Assembly: GCA_047971485.1 (NCBI GenBank)
Contig: JBKDZR010000047.1
Span: 1 to 15,570 of the forward strand
Length of the DNA stretch: 15,570 nt
Reading direction: 5' to 3'
DNA from: JBKDZR01 sp047971485
Lineage (GTDB): Bacteria; Pseudomonadota; Alphaproteobacteria; Rhodobacterales; Rhodobacteraceae
In this document: positions 12,675 through 15,570 of the stretch, piece after piece
How positions within the stretch are numbered: position 1 is the first letter of the stretch
Layout of the letters: the number at the start of each line of letters is the position of its first letter
Notes under the pieces: model-generated
What the model saw: only the letters and a program-made list of their open reading frames with translations
The model's database searches: none
Told to the model about the DNA's origin: nothing
Made by a program: the position numbers and the translations under genes

Positions 12675-13532
12675 TCAGCGCTTCTCAAGGGCGCGGGCAA
12701 CCATCTCGGTGAAATCGGTGCTGTCGCGGACCGCCGCCACATCCGACGCGGTGACCGAGATCCCCCAGTTGCGGGCCATGGCCGCATAGCGCGGCTGACG
12801 ATGGGCCAGAGCCTCGGCATAGATCCAGCGCACAAAGGCATCGGGGTTGACCTGGCCCGCCGGGGTGCCGCTGGTCTGCAGATATTCCTGCCATTTGGCA
12901 TCCAGAAACGCCGGGCGATAATACATCGGTTTCGGGGCCCGGTCAAAGCGGCGGATCAGTTGTTCTGTATGTGCCTCGCTGCCTTCGATCCAGATCATCA
13001 GGGTTGCGGCGGACAGGGTGCTGAGGACCGGGTCTGCCGGATTTTCGGGATCAACCACCTCGCAGATTGACCCGCCGCTATCGCAGACGAAGCTGTCATA
13101 GCCATAAAGCGATTTGGCCCGGTCGATGAAATGCGGCGTGTCCAGGAGGGCGGCAATCTCGGCGGTGCGGTGCTGATCCTGGCGCAGCTTGTACTCGGCG
13201 ATGGGCAGGCCGCCCCGGTCCGGATCGCCGGGCTTGCCTAGATAGGTGGACAGCGGCGCGAGGTTGTTGAAGGTGATGTTGGACGCGATGTAGATCGAAT
13301 CCGACAACAGCAGCTCGGCCAGGAACGGATTGCGCATGGCCTCGCGTTTGAAGTTGTCGACGATATGTTCGCCCATATAGCGGGTGCCGATGCGGTAATC
13401 GACCGAATAGTGAAACCACCCGCCGCCCGCGCGCAACATCTGGGACAGATAGGTCTTGCCCAATCCCGACATGCCAAACAGCGTGATGCGCCGCGCCGGA
13501 TCGGCCAGCCAGTCCTTTGCCCTGGGCCGCAT
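12675..13532 (-). CDS. unrecognised P-loop ATPase upstream of metA
   Basis: A 285-residue cytoplasmic protein that I do not recognise as a named family. A Walker A motif, FGMSGLGKTYLS (19-30), sits at the very N-terminus, as in P-loop kinases and adaptor ATPases. Further on are VDYRIGTRYMG, a VCDSGGSICEVVDP segment and a C-terminal alpha-helical part. It resembles neither ABC nor helicase proteins. AGGAAGG (13539-13545) touches the ATG at 13538, so the ATG at 13532 (six bases of spacing) is the better start; 30 codons further upstream were rejected. It is 44 bp from metA and probably co-transcribed, but a link to methionine is only suggested by position. Confidence 0.85.
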   Translation of the reverse strand: MRPRAKDWLADPARRITLFGMSGLGKTYLSQMLRAGGGWFHYSVDYRIGTRYMGEHIVDNFKREAMRNPFLAELLLSDSIYIASNITFNNLAPLSTYLGKPGDPDRGGLPIAEYKLRQDQHRTAEIAALLDTPHFIDRAKSLYGYDSFVCDSGGSICEVVDPENPADPVLSTLSAATLMIWIEGSEAHTEQLIRRFDRAPKPMYYRPAFLDAKWQEYLQTSGTPAGQVNPDAFVRWIYAEALAHRQPRYAAMARNWGISVTASDVAAVRDSTDFTEMVARALEKR

Positions 13533-13538
13533 GATCAT

Positions 13539-13545
13539 CCTTCCT
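13539..13545 (-). promoter_or_regulatory. ribosome binding site deciding the ATPase start
   Basis: The minus strand reads AGGAAGG, abutting one ATG (13538) and six bases ahead of the next (13532). Normal spacing favours the second ATG. Confidence 0.6.
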
Positions 13546-13750
13546 GTCTGCCGTGCCGCCAGGCTCTGCCGGCGCGCACGCGGGCCCTGATCTGGTGGAA
13601 ATGCGGCAGATCCTTGAAACAACGCATTTCTTGACGAGAAACCCGGTCAACTTTCTTTGCTGGTGCTCTAGCAGGGAAGGGGGGCGGCCTTCAACGGGGA
13701 AGGCGCATGGCACGATGCGGGTGGCAAGGTGCTGGCCACAACGCGCTTAA

Positions 13751-13799
13751 AGCGTGTCCGAGGCGCACAAAACCGGTACCCACTTTTGTGCAACATGCT
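13751..13799. repeat. alphaproteobacterial-type intergenic palindrome abutting a stop codon
   Basis: GCACAAAA (13765-13772) pairs perfectly with TTTTGTGC (13784-13791) around a loop holding CCGGTACCC. The outer arms AGCGTGT (13751-13757) and ACATGCT (13793-13799) also pair with one G-U. The outer edge touches the stop codon of the FadL-type gene (13800-13802). Sequence of this kind (AAAACCGGTACCCACTTTT core) recalls palindromes dispersed between genes in alphaproteobacteria; that link is from memory. It could act as a terminator or mRNA 3'-end stabiliser for the minus-strand gene. Confidence 0.65.
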
Positions 13800-14945
13800 C
13801 TAGAAATAATAGCCGATCCGCATCCCGACCGTCACCGCCTCATTATTCCGCGTGCGGGCCCGTGCCACATCGGGTGTCCCTGTTTCGGGGCGCGCATCGC
13901 CCAGCCAACTATAGCGAACACCGCCGGAAATCTCGATCTGCTGGATCCGATAGCTGGCCCCCAGGGCAACGGCCTTGACCCCATTGGTCGGTGACAGCGG
14001 CGACAGCAGGTCGTCGTCGTCTTCCTTTTCGTAAATGAAACTGGCCGAGGCGCTGAAGGCCGGGGTAAAGCGGTGGCCAAGGCCGATCGTGTAGGTGGTG
14101 ATGTCCTTCAGATCGACCAACCCGCCGCCGGTCTGGGCCTTGAACCTTTCCGGCGCGATGGTGAACTCGGACCAATCGGCCCAGCGGATCTGCCCGAACA
14201 GCAATGTATCCTCGGCGACGCCTGTCTGAAAGTCGATATTGACCGATTGCGGGGTGTTCACCTTGGTGCGTTTGCTCGACCCCATAGAGGTTCCGCTCAG
14301 GCTTTCCTTGCTTTTGAACTTGTGCTCGATCTCCGAGTTATACGTCACCGCGATGCGCAGGGCATAGTCCGGGATCTCGAAGGCCGCGCCGATCAGATAG
14401 CCATAGCCCACATCGTCATCAAACTTGACCCGATAGCCATTGACTGCACCATAGGCCAGCCCCCCCAGCGCGATCTCGCCATCGGCCGTGTTCCGGCGAA
14501 CCCCGCCATGAACCGACCAGGTCTCGGTGAACCGGTAGCGCCCGATCACGGCCAGGGAATAGGTGTCGGTCCGGGCCTTGGTTCCGCCCAGCAAAGATCC
14601 TGTTTTCGGGGAATAATAAAGATCCGATCCGAAATCCTCCTGCCCGGTCACCGTCAGTGAGAAGCGATTGGTCAGGTCGTATTTCACACCGAAATTGTAC
14701 ATGGTGAAATCGCCGACCACATCGCCATAGCTGCTCCCGCTGTCATAGGGAAAGGGAAAGCCGGGCGGGGCCTGGGGGACGTCGCGGGCGCGCACATCGG
14801 TGGAGATGTGGGTGACCCCGACCTCGGCATAGTTGCCATCCTTGAAGAGAATGCCGAGATTCTGGGCCGCCAGATCAATCCCGCCTGCAGCGGCAGCCCC
14901 GGCCGATAAAACCGACAGTGACGCGACATTGATTAGGCATTTCAT
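13800..14945 (-). CDS. OmpP1/FadL/TodX family outer-membrane channel
   Basis: A 381-residue precursor. The N-terminus (1-20, ending AGAAAA) is a signal peptide; the mature protein starts GGIDLAAQNLGILFKDGN, close to the FadL N-terminal plug region. The rest alternates aromatic and polar residues in short beta-strands, and the chain ends in phenylalanine (GYYF), as outer-membrane barrels do. FadL-type channels let long-chain fatty acids or other hydrophobic compounds cross the outer membrane. At 381 residues it is at the short end of the family, so the substrate is uncertain. GGAGGG precedes the ATG by eight bases. A palindrome begins directly after the stop codon, and the next gene in the same direction starts 267 bp further on. 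Confidence 0.88.
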   Translation of the reverse strand: MKCLINVASLSVLSAGAAAAGGIDLAAQNLGILFKDGNYAEVGVTHISTDVRARDVPQAPPGFPFPYDSGSSYGDVVGDFTMYNFGVKYDLTNRFSLTVTGQEDFGSDLYYSPKTGSLLGGTKARTDTYSLAVIGRYRFTETWSVHGGVRRNTADGEIALGGLAYGAVNGYRVKFDDDVGYGYLIGAAFEIPDYALRIAVTYNSEIEHKFKSKESLSGTSMGSSKRTKVNTPQSVNIDFQTGVAEDTLLFGQIRWADWSEFTIAPERFKAQTGGGLVDLKDITTYTIGLGHRFTPAFSASASFIYEKEDDDDLLSPLSPTNGVKAVALGASYRIQQIEISGGVRYSWLGDARPETGTPDVARARTRNNEAVTVGMRIGYYF

Positions 14946-15320
14946 TGATCTACCCTCCCCGATGCGACCTTGGCACGCATGTGATATTATGCCCCAGCGT
15001 CCCGCTTGCCGGGGTCGGGGTCAATCGGGAATGAAGAGATTGTTAAAACCTGATCTGATATGCGGCAAGTTAGAAACAGTTCGGTCCTGAACCCGCCCAA
15101 TGGTGGGGCATGAGGCATGTTTCCCGTGGCCAGATGGGAATGTCCTTACGAAAACGGGCCTAATAAAGTCTTAATGTGGCCGGAAAACTTAACGCTTTGC
15201 TATCGTTTCCCTGTTCTGCTGGTGCAAGTGCTCGATTCATTAGGATGATTGCCATGATTGTATCCACATCCCTTGCCCATGCCTGCGGCGGTGTCGCGTA
15301 GCTCTGTTTGGCGCTATTCC
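14946..15320. other. divergent intergenic region with possible leader peptide
   Basis: Holds the promoters of the minus-strand FadL-type gene and the plus-strand terminal gene. TTGACC and CATAAT occur on the minus strand but about 27 bp apart, too far for one promoter. A 15-codon ORF (ATG 15254, TAG 15299-15301) is preceded by AGGA at 15242-15245 and ends 19 bp before the next ATG. Otherwise nothing is recognised. Confidence 0.5.
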
Positions 15321-15570
15321 ATGAAAGACCTCGGCTCCGAGACATATGAACGGGTCATGGGCGAAGGGCGCAGGTTTACTATTCCCGAATTGATCCAAGT
15401 CCACAAGGAAACCAAGGAGATCCGTAACGCGCTTCATGAATTCAAAAGGGCCGGGGTTGCCGATCCCCTGGCTGCCGCGCGTGCGGCCGTGGGCAAAACC
15501 GATGCCCAGACCTTCAACAGCCACGATGCGGCCCTGTCCCAGGCCGTGCAATCCATCGACTGGATGTTCC
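15321..15570 (+). CDS. partial hypothetical protein, runs off the window
   Basis: Eighty-three codons of an open frame starting MKDLGSETYERVMGEG and containing a charged helical stretch (IQVHKETKEIRNALHEF), then FNSHDAALSQAVQSIDWMF at the window edge. I do not recognise the family. Codon use (G/C at third positions) fits the neighbouring genes, so it is probably real. The first codon is uncertain: the ATG at 15321 has no clear ribosome site, and an in-frame ATG at 15279 adds 14 codons. The protein looks soluble, without a signal peptide. Confidence 0.6.
   Translation, partial: MKDLGSETYERVMGEGRRFTIPELIQVHKETKEIRNALHEFKRAGVADPLAAARAAVGKTDAQTFNSHDAALSQAVQSIDWMF

Noticed and set aside
14946..15010. 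TTGACC and CATAAT as a promoter for the FadL-type gene
   Set aside because: They are about 27 bp apart, outside the usable 16-18 bp range.

Overview
The window looks like chromosomal DNA from an alphaproteobacterium of the order Rhodobacterales (Rhodobacteraceae). The signs are high GC with strong GC3 coding, a VPLPA-type C-terminal sorting signal, a RimK with an N-terminal protease domain, a MetA carrying the acetyl-CoA-type Glu111, and an intergenic palindrome of a kind I recall from alphaproteobacteria. No transposase, integrase, phage structural gene, CRISPR array or recognisable defence system was seen, so most of the window is ordinary core genome. The accessory-looking signals sit in the intergenic DNA and in one small gene pair.

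Layout. Bases 1-330 carry no convincing gene but hold a 190-bp inverted-repeat element (45-bp arms, 42/45 matching) with a 21-bp GC-rich hairpin inside it, which resembles a MITE. Bases 331-2793 (minus) encode a YheS-like ABC-F ATPase followed by a membrane-anchored retropepsin-like protease. ndk (plus) is divergent from them. A probable 39-residue Lys/Pro-rich microprotein converges on ndk. Bases 3970-6218 (minus) form the run sufT - satD-like - DUF3307 - A-type Fe-S carrier. The satD/DUF3307 gap contains two near-identical palindromes (ACAGG-N8-CCTGT) that look like tandem operators, and the SatD-like protein has its own C-terminal helix-turn-helix. Next come the RimK fusion (minus), a strong intrinsic terminator, and a secreted VPLPA-CTERM protein (minus).

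Bases 9282-10134 (plus) hold tRNA-Val(CAC), a histidine phosphatase and tRNA-Val(TAC). Bases 10155-13532 (minus) are a compact run: an unrecognised P-loop ATPase, metA, a class I-like PPK2, and a TetR regulator whose start overlaps the end of ppk2. An OmpP1/FadL-family outer-membrane channel follows, with its stop codon abutting a dispersed-type palindrome. The window ends inside an unrecognised plus-strand gene.

How the genes relate. The Fe-S maturation factors (SufT and the A-type carrier) bracket the SatD/DUF3307 pair. The palindromes sit exactly where they could control DUF3307, and a separate promoter-like sequence in front of the carrier gene could keep Fe-S maturation independent of that control. 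metA feeds methionine synthesis through O-acetylhomoserine. PPK2 and TetR are probably co-translated. The most novel candidates are the SatD/DUF3307 operator module and the inverted-repeat element at the left edge. All family calls come from reading motifs; no database search was run.
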